DNA of 64,000 nt from Maea johnstoni (Eukaryota > Annelida > Polychaeta > Spionida > Magelonidae). The notes under the pieces were generated by a model. That model was given only the letters and a program-made list of their open reading frames with translations, ran no database searches and was not told the origin of the DNA. The DNA is taken from contig OZ012688.1 in the NCBI GenBank assembly GCA_963942565.1, positions 24,284,275 to 24,348,274 on the forward strand, in the 5' to 3' direction. Positions within the stretch are counted from its first letter, which is position 1. Each line of letters opens with the position of its first letter. Of the stretch, positions 1-10,704 are shown piece after piece. The position numbers and the translations under genes were made by a program.

Positions 1-1995
1 ACTCTTCCTGATTAGAGAGTGCACTACTATATGCTTCACACAGACAGGGGCTGCCTCCATGGCTGAGCCATCTAGTGTAATCTACCCTGCACCTGCATAG
101 CACTCTTCCTGATTAGAGAGTGCACTACTATATGCTTCACACAGACAGGGGCTGCCTACATGGCTGAGCCATCTAGTGTAATCTACCCTGCACCTGCATA
201 GCACTCTTCCTGATTAGAGAGTGCACTACTATATGCTTCACACAGACAGGGGCTGCCTACATGGCTGAGCCATCTAGTGTAATCTACCCTGCACCTGCAT
301 AGCACTCTTCCTGATTAGAGAGTGTACTATTATATGCTCTACACAGACAGGGGCTGCCTCCATGGCTGAGCCATCTAGTGTAATCTACCCTGCACCTGCA
401 TAGCACTCTTCCTGATTAGAGAGTGCACTACTATATGCTTCACACAGACAGGGGCTGCCTACATGGCTGAGCCATCTAGTGTAATCTACCCTGCACCTGC
501 ATAGCACTCTTCCTGATTAGAGAGTCTACTATTATATGCTCTACACAGACAGGGGCTGCCTCCATGGCTGAGCCATCTAGTGTAATCTACCCTGCACCTG
601 CATAGCACTCTTCCTGATTAGAGAGTGCACTACTATATGCTTCACACAGACAGGGGCTGCCTCCATGGCTGAGCCATCTAGTGTAATCTACCCTGCACCT
701 GCATAGCACTCTTCCTGATTAGAGAGTGCACTACTATATGCTTCACACAGACAGGGGCTGCCTACATGGCTGAGCCATCTAGTGTAATCTACCCTGCACC
801 TGCATAGCACTCTTCCTGATTAGAGAGTGTACTATTATATGCTCTACACAGACAGGGGCTGCCTCTATGGCTGAGCCATCTAGTGTAATCTACCCTGCAC
901 CTGCATAGCACTCTTCCTGATTAGAGAGTGCACTACTATATGCTTCACACAGACAGGGGCTGCCTACATGGCTGAGCCATCTAGTGTAATCTACCCTGCA
1001 CCTGCATAGCACTCTTCCTGATTAGAGAGTGTACTATTATATGCTCTACACAGACAGGGGCTGCCTCTATGGCTGAGCCATCTAGTGTAATCTACCCTGC
1101 ACCTGCATAGCACTCTTCCTAATTAGAGAGTGCACTACTATATGCTCTACACAGACAGGGGCTGCCTCCATGGCTGAGCCATCTAGTGTAATCTACCCTG
1201 AAACTGCATAGCACTCTTCCTGATTAGAGAGTGTACTATTATATGCTCTACACAGACAGGGGCTGCCTCCATGGCTGAGCCATCTAGTGTAATCTACCCT
1301 GCACCTGCATAGCACTCTTCCTGATTAGAGAGTGTACTATTATATGCTCTACACAGACAGGGGCTGCCTCCATGGCTGAGCCATCTAGTGTAATCTACCC
1401 TGCACCTGCATAGCACTCTTCCTGATTAGAGAGTGTACTACTATATGCTCTACACAGACAGGGGCTGCCTCCATGGCTGAGCCATCTAGTGTAATCTACC
1501 CTGCACCTGCATAGCACTCTGCCTGATAAGAGAGTGTACTACTTTATGCTCTACACAGACAGGGGCTGCCTCCATGGCTGAGCCACCTAGTGTAATCTAC
1601 CCTGCACCTGCATAGCACTCTTCCTGATTAGAGAGTGTACTATTACATGCTCTACACAGACAGGGGCTGCCTCCATGGCTGAGCCATCTAGTGTAATCTA
1701 CCCTGCACCTGCATAGCATTCTTCCTGATTAGAGAGTCTACTATTATATGCTCTACACAGACAGGGGCTGCCTCCATGGCTGAGCCATCTAGTGTAATCT
1801 ACCCTGCACCTGCATAGCACTCTTCCTGATTAGAGAGTCTACTATTATATGCTCTACACAGACAGGAGCTGCCTCCATGGCTGAGCCATCTAGTGTAATC
1901 TACCTTGCAACTGCATAGCACTCTTCCTGATTAGAGAGTGCACTATTATATGCTCTACACAGGCAGGGGCTGCCTCCATGGCTGAGCCATCTAGT
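1..1995. repeat. 101-bp satellite array, about 19.8 copies
   Basis: Head-to-tail copies start at 1, 102, 203, 304, 405 and so on, an exact 101-bp period. The array runs off the left edge of the window and stops inside a unit at about 1995. Each unit contains ACTCTTCCTGATTAGAGAG, ACAGACAGGGGCTGCC and GGCTGAGCCATCTAGTG. Two unit types differ in a short block: one reads TATGCTTCACAC, the other TATGCTCTACAC. The first type dominates the first kilobase and the second the rest. No stable open frame is kept. There are no unique spacers, so it is not a CRISPR array. Confidence 0.97.
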
Positions 1996-2020
1996 TCTTT
2001 GTGCATGAATGGGTTAATTG

Positions 2021-2449
2021 TAGAGCTGCACTTACGGAGGGAGATCAGCTCATGAGCTCACCACCCGTTTGACTCGTGAGCTCATGAGCTCACGGACGTT
2101 CCGATTTTCCAAAAAAAATACTTATTTTCCAGCCGAGTGGTTATGAAATAAATATTTATTGGCGGAGATTTATTAATATTGCCATATTTATTTAATTTCA
2201 AAATGTGCTGACGAGGTACAAAGGTCAGTATAACACTCAACACCGCTTAAATGTATACATTGGCGATTGTAAAGAAGACATGACAGCGATAAGCAGTTAT
2301 GTATGTTAATAATGTATGTTAGATGCTCTGTGTTACGTTTGTGTTCCCAACATAGACAAACTCAGGATTTGAACATTTCAGCTCGAGCTCGGCGAGGTCG
2401 CCCCCCGGGCTTGAGCCACTCAAGTTCGCGAGTGGTGAGTGCAGCTCTA
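2021..2449. mobile_element. hAT-type MITE with 8-bp target duplication
   Basis: The ends are inverted repeats: TAGAGCTGCACT on the left and AGTGCAGCTCTA on the right. The flanking 8 bases GTTAATTG occur on both sides (2013-2020 and 2450-2457). An 8-bp duplication is the hallmark of hAT insertion. The 429-bp interior has repeated GAGCTC/CATGAG palindromes and no coding capacity, so it is non-autonomous. It lies only 25 bp beyond the end of the satellite. Confidence 0.88.
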
Positions 2450-2457
2450 GTTAATTG

Positions 2458-3050
2458 CAAAGGCCTTTCCTAGATAAACATTGTCTGAAATAATTTTTTG
2501 GATTGAATTATTGAGGAACAGTAAAAGGGAAAATGTTTTAATTACGAAGGATAGGCCTATGTTGTATATGCTAAACAATTCTCAGAAAACAATTCCAGAT
2601 AGTGCTTTTATAGGTAGGGTTCCCCTTAGGCCAAGCTTATTATGGTGAAGCTGGGTACTTGTGGAATGAATTTATTTCCTCAGTGGGGAAAGAAGGCAAA
2701 ACAGTTGTTAAACAAAATATCTGGTATTCAGCTTGATATATTTTGGTATTTTCATACCTAACCAGTTTATAAATATTTTTTGTAATGCTGGTATGATTGG
2801 CATGTTTTTGTTTCTGCCCACACATTGTAACCTTCAGAAATATCAAGGTATGGACCACATAAAATATTATCTGCTTTGTACTAAAAAAAATGATTGATGT
2901 CCCTCTTATTCAATAGAGATGACTTACTTTATTAATTCTGGTTATAGAAAACCATTTGCAACTCCATTATGGTGCATTATCACACTGTCACAGAGGGCCT
3001 GAATTTTATGCACCATGTTAGAACATGCCTAAAACATAATATAGCTGCAT
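2458..3050. other. no feature recognised
   Basis: AT-rich sequence with only short unconvincing open frames. No splice-site-bounded exon, no inverted repeat and no RNA gene was recognised. Confidence 0.5.
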
Positions 3051-3059
3051 GTGGGTGTT

Positions 3060-3150
3060 TTTAACCTAAGGCATAAAAAAAGTTGTTTGTTTCCTGTAAC
3101 CCTACCCTAACAAGTTTTTTATTCAATAAAATCCCTACCCTAAAGTTTGA
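3060..3150. mobile_element. F3 MITE, one end only
   Basis: Contains GTTTGTTTCCTGTAACCC followed by CTACCCTAACAAG and a second CCCTACCCTAAAG. The fuller copies at 5780-6007 and 62951-63141 share this. Only one terminal half is recognisable here; the rest is lost or diverged. Confidence 0.55.
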
Positions 3151-4575
3151 AATTGACTTAAATTAACTGCCTCCTGGAGTTTCGAAACTTGCCACATTGC
3201 TAATTATAATCAAAATTTCGGAAAATGACATTGCTGAACTTAATAGAATTAGGTCCCCCAGGGAGACAGTCAGCATCATTAAAATATTCTTAAAAGTATT
3301 GCAAAGATATTGTATCATTTTAAGCAAATATCAATATCATATTGCTTAAATAAAAGTTTGAATGTGCCAATCCATATCCATATCAACAAGAAAATACTGA
3401 AATACTGCATATTTCCAGTCAAAGTTAAATTGTTGTTTAAGATACTCCACTTTCAAGATATATTTAATATTAAAAAGGTGCATCGATCCTTCAGTAGTAT
3501 ATTGAGGGAAACCACATTCATGGCTTCTCCACCAAATTCTTTGTGTTTTTTCTCAAAATCATCATTGCAGAAATGATCAATTATAATCAATCATTCACCT
3601 AAAAACTTTGATATTTTTTTTGTATTGATTATTAAACAATCTTAAACAATCAGGTACACAATGCAAATATTATCTCATGACAATAAAAGGGGGGCAGGTG
3701 ATACAATGTGGAATCATTTGAATTAAGAATAACAGCAAAGCAATGGGGAATTCAATACTGGTTTTAATTTTGTATTAAAATCTTGTTGGTGTGTGGTTAG
3801 AATTAGTCATTAAAACAAACATGAAGAATGGTCTGGTGGAATTAAAAACATTTCTTTTTGTTTTATCCTTTTGCTGGTGTCTTCTTTTTCTGTTGGACTT
3901 CGTGTTTATCAAGCCATGAGTATATGCAGGCTTTGATGAACCTTACACCAGCAGTTATATAAATGCTTGAGTAGTCTGTAGTTAAACAACAAAAAGAAGG
4001 CAGCCATTTTGTATATGACCTTGGTGTGACCTTTGAGCGTAGGGATTTCTTTGATAGAAAGATGAATCTCTCTTGTGTTATAAAGTTGCATTAGAGGGAG
4101 GTTGAAGTCTGGGGTATCACAGGAGAGTTAGAAAAAACACGACCTTGACATGACCTGTAAGCTTTTTGGAAACCGGAGATTTCTCTGCTTGAAAGAGGCG
4201 TTTCTGGTGTATAATGGGGGTTCATTAGTCTTGCTTTTGCTCACAACTCTCCAGAGGGGATGTGAGCCTTGAGAAAATAACCAGCTTCTCTTCCTCTAGC
4301 AAACTTACAGCTGATGTATTCCCTTATGGTTTAACCAATCCAAGCCTGTAGTGCAGAAAATATTAGTACTTTTTTCAAAATACCTTTTTTGTTAAAAAAT
4401 CTGCGGGAAATATTTGAAGGAGAAATGTTCATAAAAATCCAACCCTAGTTATTTTTATAAGTATCATAGATCCAGACAACACTTGTTTAAAACAATAATT
4501 AGAGATGTTCAACATTTCTAGGCATTAGTGGGTTAACCAGTGGATTATTATTGGGAACATTTACAAGAAGATTTT
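3151..4575. other. AT-rich, no feature recognised
   Basis: Open frames here are short (88 aa or less), rich in F/K/I/N and lack exon boundaries. I see nothing that supports a gene, RNA or complete mobile element. Confidence 0.5.
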
Positions 4576-4795
4576 TTAACCCATAAATGCTCACAGCAGC
4601 CAAAAGCGCCTCACAATTATGTCAATGAAATATTGCAGGCACTGCTAGAAAATGTTCATCAGGATAAAACCAACAATTCTCCTTGAAATATTTTGTAAAG
4701 TCATTCTCCATTCCGAAATTATTGCAGAAAGTGTCAGAGATCCAGACAAAATTTCTGGCAGAACTCTGAAGCATTATTGGATTAAGGTATCATAG
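4576..4795. mobile_element. F2 foldback MITE
   Basis: Starts TTAACCCATAAATGCTC and ends near GAAGCATTATTGGATTAA. F2 elements are about 200-230 bp imperfect palindromes. They begin and end in TTAACCCATTCATGC-like inverted repeats and have TCTCCTTCAAATATTT-like sequence on both arms around the centre. A TTAA at each border fits piggyBac/Kolobok-type target choice. No coding capacity. Confidence 0.7.
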
Positions 4796-5042
4796 TATCG
4801 AGTCAAAAATCTTCAGTAAGAAGTCTAAGCCTGATTGGAGTAGATTCATGCAGAATACAATTCGAAAACTCAACACCTAGATTTTAGTCAGAAAATGAAT
4901 TACTCATGTCTGAGTCATGAGGGAATTCTTAATTTGATATTCACATCAGGTTCAAATTATTCATCAGCGGTTAGCTTTAAGTATGCTCAACTCCTCTTGA
5001 CTCAGCACACGGAATACTGTCTAAACTAGCACATTAAGTTCT

Positions 5043-5254
5043 TAGCCCTTATGCTGCTGGTGGCTAAATTGGCTAATACAAAATAATGCAAAAATCCTGA
5101 AAAATCACTGAAACCTTGGCATATGGGTACTTATCTGAGAGTACTCTGTGAGGGCTTTCCAATGAGTACCAACATGACAGAGTTTAGATGGCTTTCAAAA
5201 AATCTTTGCATTCTGGTGTATTGGATGAAAGTAGCCTCAGCAATGGAATGGCTA
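5043..5254. mobile_element. F1 MITE
   Basis: F1 elements are about 200-215 bp. One end reads TTAACCCTTATGCTGCTGG, the other GCATTGGAAGGGTTAA, with GGTACTCATCTGAGAGTA in the middle. This copy has decayed ends (TTAGCCC...GGCTAAC) but is full length. Like F2 it is bordered by TTAA-type ends and has no open frame. Confidence 0.75.
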
Positions 5255-5665
5255 ACACGCAAAATTTTGTATCACTTATAGATTACAATAGCTAGTTGTC
5301 CCATAGTAGAGTGCGTGCACTCGGCCATTAGGATGCAGGCAACCATGTCAAGAACTGTTTGTACTCCATGCAGAGTAGGTTGCCGTTTATGGCAGCTCAG
5401 CTAGCTGCCTACCTCAGTCCTCATAATACTGGCTCTAGTTGTTGTAACATATGAAAGCTATAGATTATTCTATAGATACAGCAGGTTTGGTGTGTGGTAA
5501 CAGTTGTTTCTATTGTTTATATGCTTTGTATTAGCACCAGGTGTGCTGTTGTTGTAGATCCAGGCCCCAAAGTTACTCTCACCCTCCCCCACCAGACCCT
5601 TTCATGCCTGGAGACCTTGACAAATGTTGTCTGGACCTATGATGCTTTCATAATTGACTTTAAAA
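5255..5665. other. no feature recognised
   Basis: Spacer between two F1 copies. A 65-aa open frame at 5494-5691 runs into the second F1 copy and has no exon signals, so I do not call it. Confidence 0.45.
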
Positions 5666-6104
5666 TTAACTCTTATATTTGTAGTGGCTGATTTGGCCCA
5701 TACAAAATGATGCAAAAAACCTGAATTATGAACAAAACCCTGGCACAAGTGTAGCCGTACTCCTCTTTAACGGTACTCAGGCCTAGAAAAAAAATGTTTG
5801 TTTCCTGTAACGGTCTTTAAAAAAATAGGGTAGGTAGGTCGGTAACAATTTTTCTTTTGCATTATTTTTTTGGTCAAAAATGAGTGATTTATGCATGTGT
5901 TACGTAGATTGGGAGTTGGGAGGGCGGAAAAATTTTTAGGGTAGGGATTTTTTTGAATGGAAACCTGTTAGGGTAGGGTTACAGGAAACAAACAACTTTT
6001 TTAGGCCTCAGTAAGAGCTATCCAATGAATAGCAACATGACAGGGTCGATTCGATGGCTTTCAAAGGTCTTTGCATAAAGCAGTGTCAGCATTGGAAGGG
6101 TTAA
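5666..6104. mobile_element. F1 MITE split by an F3 insertion
   Basis: Left part from TTAACTCTTATATTTG and right part ending ATTGGAAGGGTTAA match F1. They are separated by about 228 bp of F3 (5780-6007), inserted in the GGTACTCA core of the F1 element. Confidence 0.75.
5780..6007. mobile_element. F3 MITE, complete palindrome, nested
   Basis: Ends are inverted repeats of AGGCCTARAAAAAA plus GTTTGTTTCCTGTAAC; the right end reads GTTACAGGAAACAAAC then TTTTTTAGGCCT. CTCA borders the element on both sides and is the probable target duplication, partly ambiguous because it abuts the GGCCT end. Non-coding. Its position inside F1 makes it younger than that F1 copy. Confidence 0.75.
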
Positions 6105-6350
6105 GCATGAATTTGAATAGGTTTTTGTAGGAGAATTGATAGTTAGATTGAACCAATATTTTTCATTCAGATATTTTCTCAAGATTGCTTCTTTTTGAGA
6201 GATATCACCAAAATACTAGTAATCGGGCTGATTTGTGCGCTACAAGCATCTATGGGTTAGACAGTTATGTTCAAAGTTCTATGGTTTGTATTATCATCAG
6301 TCTTGCCATAAGCTGTAGCTGCAGGTATACCAACATTACTATTCCTGCAC

Positions 6351-6565
6351 TTAACCCTTTCAATGCTGAGACTACTTTTGTCTAAGGCACAAGGACTCAA
6401 AAAATCTTTGAAAATCATCTAAACCCTATCATCTTGGTATTCATTGGAAAGCTCTTATCGAGTACTCTCAGATGAGTACCCATTTGCCAGGGTTTCGGTT
6501 ATTTTTCAGCATTTTTCACATTATTTTGAATTGATCAAATTAGCCACCAGCAGCATAAGGGTTAA
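6351..6565. mobile_element. F1 MITE, reverse orientation
   Basis: Starts TTAACCCTTTCAATGCTG and ends CAGCAGCATAAGGGTTAA: the F1 ends in reversed order, both with intact TTAA. Confidence 0.85.
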
Positions 6566-7181
6566 CCATAACAGGCAACAGCTCATTTTAATGCTCTATG
6601 GTTTGTGTTGACACGTGTATTGCTATATCAATATATCTAGACACCCAAAACAGTTCTTGACCAAAACAGGAGGAGGAAATTGGGATATCCATTTCCAAAG
6701 TTTAAGAGGGCGCTGCTAATTTGAAGTACATATCACAACAATAAAATGTCAATATTTCCAACAACAATAATTTGAAGTTTTGTCAAATATATTTCTGTAT
6801 AAAAGGTCAGACCAATGTTATTCTTTTGTGGTTTCTCAAAAGAAAAAAAATGAAAAAAACAGGTTTTCTCAAAATCTGGAAATGTCAATATCTCTTGCTG
6901 TTTTGAATTTGAATTGATTTCATTTGGCCATTCAACTGAAACTCTTATGGAATCAACATCTATGGAATTGTTATTGTAATTTAATTCAATCGTAGTTGCC
7001 TCAGAATAATTATCACCAAAAAAGGAAAATGAATTCTACAATCAGCCTGTGTTTTATTTTTCCAATTTGCAGAATAGATTGTTGGTGCAGGTTGCCTTGC
7101 CTTATGATGCTGCTAATGCTATTTTTCTAATTAATTCAATGTTGAAAATTGCCACTTTTAGGGTTAATTGTTGTTTGGGTT
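6566..7181. other. no feature recognised
   Basis: AT-rich DNA with A- and T-runs; no exon, RNA or repeat family recognised. Confidence 0.45.
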
Positions 7182-7189
7182 CTAATCAA

Positions 7190-7697
7190 TAGGGCTGTCA
7201 TCACTAACAAATTATTAGCGATTCGATAATCGAAAAGATTTTTACCGATACGGCACTTCGATTCGATTCGCTATCGATTCACACTCACGCTTGGTTAGCC
7301 CACCCCGCATTATATTTTTATTCCCCGGTAATCCCCGCCCCTAACAATGACTAAAAGGTACCTACAATTTGCGATCTCGCCATTCGCGCCAATGATGTCT
7401 ATGCCCGTCATCGTCTCAATAGGACCCCACAATGCATTGCGCCGACCTGCGCAGTAGTACGCCAGAGATCGTCCTTCCTCAATTCAACTTCCGTTTTTGA
7501 ATTGGGGTAAGTTCTCACTGATTTGGACTTTTATTATAAAAATTTATGGTTGGTAACGGCAGTTTTGGCATGTTGCAACGTATCCAACCAGTTTTTTTTT
7601 TAATAGCAAATCGATACCCCAGCATTTCTGGCGTATCGATTATCGCTAGGGCTTCGCCAGCGATCCATCGATACCGCCAGTATCGATGACAGCCCTA
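7190..7697. mobile_element. hAT deletion derivative, 508 bp
   Basis: Terminal inverted repeats TAGGGCTGTCATC and GATGACAGCCCTA are bordered by the 8-bp duplication CTAATCAA (7182-7189 and 7698-7705). Inner subterminal repeats are built on ATCGATTC/GATTCG motifs, typical of hAT transposase binding clusters. The middle (about 7360-7520) is GC-richer and ends in GGGGTAAGTTCTC, a good 5' splice site, so it may keep the promoter and first-exon end of a parent transposon. No transposase remains. Confidence 0.9.
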
Positions 7698-7969
7698 CTA
7701 ATCAATGTACCTCTTTCAAATATTTTCAGAAAATGAATAGATAATCAAGGGGAATGGTTATTAAACATATAAAGTGAATCAATTGTTGATTCAAATATCT
7801 TAGTGCCATAGCAACTATTGATATTTTATCACATTTGGTTAGCTTATGTGAGAACCAGCACTGTAGTCTTATACACTGCTTAGTAGAAGGACATCAAAAT
7901 CAACCTAATGTATTTTGAATTGGAATTGCACTCTCCAACTTGGTGCGTATTGTTTGGGCCACAATGGTA

Positions 7970-8162
7970 TCAACCCATTTATGCCTTTAGTGCCCTTTTT
8001 GGAAAATATTCGGAGAAGTCTTTTTCAGAAACTAACCAACAAATCTCCTTTTAGTGATTATCCGATTTTTATTGTTTTAGAATATAAAAAAGTTATTTTT
8101 TCAAAAGTATCATTGGTACATACAAGGCTTGCAAGTATATCTCCAGACATGAATGGGTTAGA
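7970..8162. mobile_element. F2 MITE, decayed
   Basis: Begins TCAACCCATTTATGCC and ends GACATGAATGGGTTAGA, the two F2 termini, with matching interior spacing. The 89-aa open frame that crosses it is a by-product of the element. Confidence 0.6.
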
Positions 8163-8629
8163 CTTCTGTCAGCATTATTGGTGACAACTCCCTAGGAATT
8201 GGGCCACTTAAATTAATTTGCAAAATAGTTCATGGGAAATGTTGGCGACCCTCCATCTATAGCCAGTTGCCATTTCACAAAATATGAACCTAGCTGAAGA
8301 TCTTACTGATACAACATCAATGTATTTTCAGAAAACATGGGCCATTCTGAACCAATAAAAATTGTAATTATTATAAAGTGTCCCAAATTACTGATAATTA
8401 ACGGTAATGTTGATATTAAATGGTAGAAAAATGCATTCATGCCTGAGTTCTCTGAAGAAATTTGCATCTGGATGCTCTTAAATATTTATGATTTTGATAG
8501 TAATTTATTGAAAATAAGTCATTAATAAGCATTATAGTTGTAAGTTATCTGCATAGATGAATTCAGATGAACATTTCTCCTTCAAATAATTTCTAAGAGA
8601 TGCGTTCATCTGAAAGATATTGCCAAAAT

Positions 8630-9086
8630 AGTTTAACCAATCAACACCCACAGCAGCCAAAATAGCCTTGCAATTCTGATTAACCCTTAAGCTGCTGGTG
8701 GCTAATTTGGCCAAGACAAAATGATGCAAAACAACCTGGAAAAATGACTGAAACCCTGGCATATTGGTACTCATCTGAGAGTACTCTGCGAGAGCTATCC
8801 AATGAATACCAACATGACAGGGTTTAGATGATTTTCAAAAATCTTTGCATCCTCATGCTTTGAACAAAATTAGCCACCAGCAGCATAAGGGTTAAATATT
8901 GTAGTAGCAAATGCTTAATTATTTAGATAAATATTTGCAGGAGAAATGTTAATCAGAATATTACCAAAAGCTCTAGCTCCTTCAACTATTTCGTAAAATC
9001 ATTTTCAATTTCCTAGTCATAGCCAAAAGTATCATAGATCCAGATGACAATTTATTGAGGAAATTCTAAGCATTGAATTAGATTAA
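8630..9086. mobile_element. F2 MITE interrupted by F1
   Basis: Left part starts TTTAACCAATCAACACC. Right part ends AAGCATTGAATTAGATTAA and carries TATCATAGATCCAGATGAC, typical of F2. Between them lies a complete F1 at 8690-8895, joined through TTAA. Confidence 0.65.
8690..8895. mobile_element. F1 MITE nested in F2, TTAA at both borders
   Basis: Starts TTAACCCTTAAGCTGCTGG and ends CAGCAGCATAAGGGTTAA. Both ends carry the CTGCTG-type terminus, so this copy is a more symmetrical palindrome than other F1 copies. The flanking TTAA repeats are what a TTAA-specific insertion would leave. Confidence 0.8.
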
Positions 9087-9089
9087 GGC

Positions 9090-10093
9090 AGCCACGTCGG
9101 TGATAAATGGGAGCATTTTGGTCTGCTACCCAGACTGCTCTAGGATTGTAATAATTGGAATGAGACAGTTAGTATTCCTCTGGAATCACCTAGCGCCATC
9201 TCTTCCATCAAAACAGGGTTTTTTCTTATAGCAGCCAAAACTGGCCTGCCAATTCACGTAATATTCCTCCAGGAAAAATATAGCTTGGAAAATATAACAA
9301 GAAGAAATTACAATCAAACCTGAATTGACAATTCTTCATTAAATATTTTGGATTTCTATGCTTTATTTGGAAGTTATTTTCAATATTTTCAAAACTGAAG
9401 ATGATAATTGTCTGAGTTAGTCTAAACATGGGATAAGGCGGTGATTGTCGGCAGGGGGTGATATTACCCATATCAATCCCTTAGATTCTCTACATAGCCG
9501 CTGATTTCCCAGCTGGTAGCCAGGAACCAGATTTATCCCTCCCAGAGAACCACACCATAGGATTAGGAGGGGAGGATGCATGCTTTAGAGCGTAGTTCCG
9601 GATTATCCTAGGGGAGGAGATGATCCATAAAGCCGCAAAATCAACCCAGATAAGAATAGGATATTTGTGCCAGACCTTGAAACTTGTTTTTTTCATAAAA
9701 TACTTATAATATGTCCATAACGTTGCTAATTGACCAAAACAAATAAGAATACTTTAACATATTTTTTATATCTCTTGTACAAAATATTTCACTGAATGCG
9801 TTTTTATTACTTACGAAAAAAATTATGAAAATAGTTTTGAAGTGGACGAAACATTATCAAACATGAATATTTGTCTCTGATATGGAAAATGTTTTTCTGA
9901 ATGGGAAGTTTTCTGAAATCAAAAAATATTTTGCTGGGAATATTCTTCTTGGCTTGCCCTACTCTTGACACTATTACCATCTTACTAGTTCGGGCAAGTC
10001 AGGCTAGCGCTATTGCTGGACCCTAAGATAAATTCATAATATGTTGATGTGCATTATGCAGTAGAAAATAAGGTCCAGGCAATCATTTTTTAG
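9090..10093. other. no feature recognised
   Basis: Two 68-81 aa open frames on the minus strand show no family resemblance and no exon signals. Nothing else recognised. Confidence 0.45.
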
Positions 10094-10113
10094 AGGTTGT
10101 TGTACAACAACCT
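10094..10113. other. perfect 20-bp palindrome
   Basis: AGGTTGTTGTACAACAACCT reads the same on both strands. It sits about 310 bp upstream of the promoter-like segment and may be the edge of the unit that carries it. Confidence 0.6.
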
Positions 10114-10424
10114 TTATTCAGTTCGCTTTTGTTGTCTTGCATTCCCGGGGAGGGTCCTGGGAGCTGGTTGATGCATTTTCCCTATGTTGTCTTACATGGC
10201 ATTTTTGCAAAATTCTAGCCGCATGATCTGGAGAGTGGGGTGTGGTGGGGTCGTTTTGTTTATTGTTTCTGTTAGAGTTGGGTGTGTAGTTTATAATGTT
10301 TGTTTCATTGTTTCTGTGGGTTGCCTAGTTTTTTTTTGGTGGATTTTTACGTGTTTATACTTTACGTTTTCTTCACTCCAATACGATTCTGTAGCGCGTC
10401 TGGTCTGGTGGGGCGGCCGTTGGA

Positions 10425-10704
10425 TGCGCATGCGTGGGTGGATGCGCATGCGTGGGTTTTCTGCATATTTAATGCGATCGGCTAATCACGTGACGGTGCG
10501 TGATTGGGTTTCCCAGCACCACGTGGTTTGTCTCTGGTGAATTATCCAATGAGCGGTCTCACTGCCTCACCGTCACACCACGTGGTACTCTTTCCCGCGG
10601 TTTATTAACCAATGAGCGGCTATTTGTATCCCTCTTTGTACTATTTTACTTACGTGTTCATTCACGTATTTTTTACATTGGCTAGGTTACCCTCCGCCAT
10701 TTTG
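10425..10704. promoter_or_regulatory. CpG-containing promoter-like segment (NRF1, E-box, CCAAT, YY1 motifs)
   Basis: Visible motifs, in order: two NRF1-like TGCGCATGCG sites (10425-10434 and 10443-10452) in a direct repeat; a CACGTG E-box (10487-10492); palindromes ACCACGTGGT at 10518-10527 and 10577-10586; CCAAT at 10546 and 10609; an inverted CCAAT at 10677-10681; and YY1-type CCGCCATTTTG at 10694-10704. This combination is typical of animal housekeeping promoters, and the segment is CpG-rich against an AT-rich background. On the minus strand the YY1 site contains an ATG that opens only a 12-codon frame. No attached gene was found, so it could serve an unseen gene, a lost gene or a transposon. 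Confidence 0.5.

Noticed and set aside
1-1995. CRISPR-like regular repeat
   Set aside because: Whole 101-bp units repeat with no unique spacers, in animal DNA.
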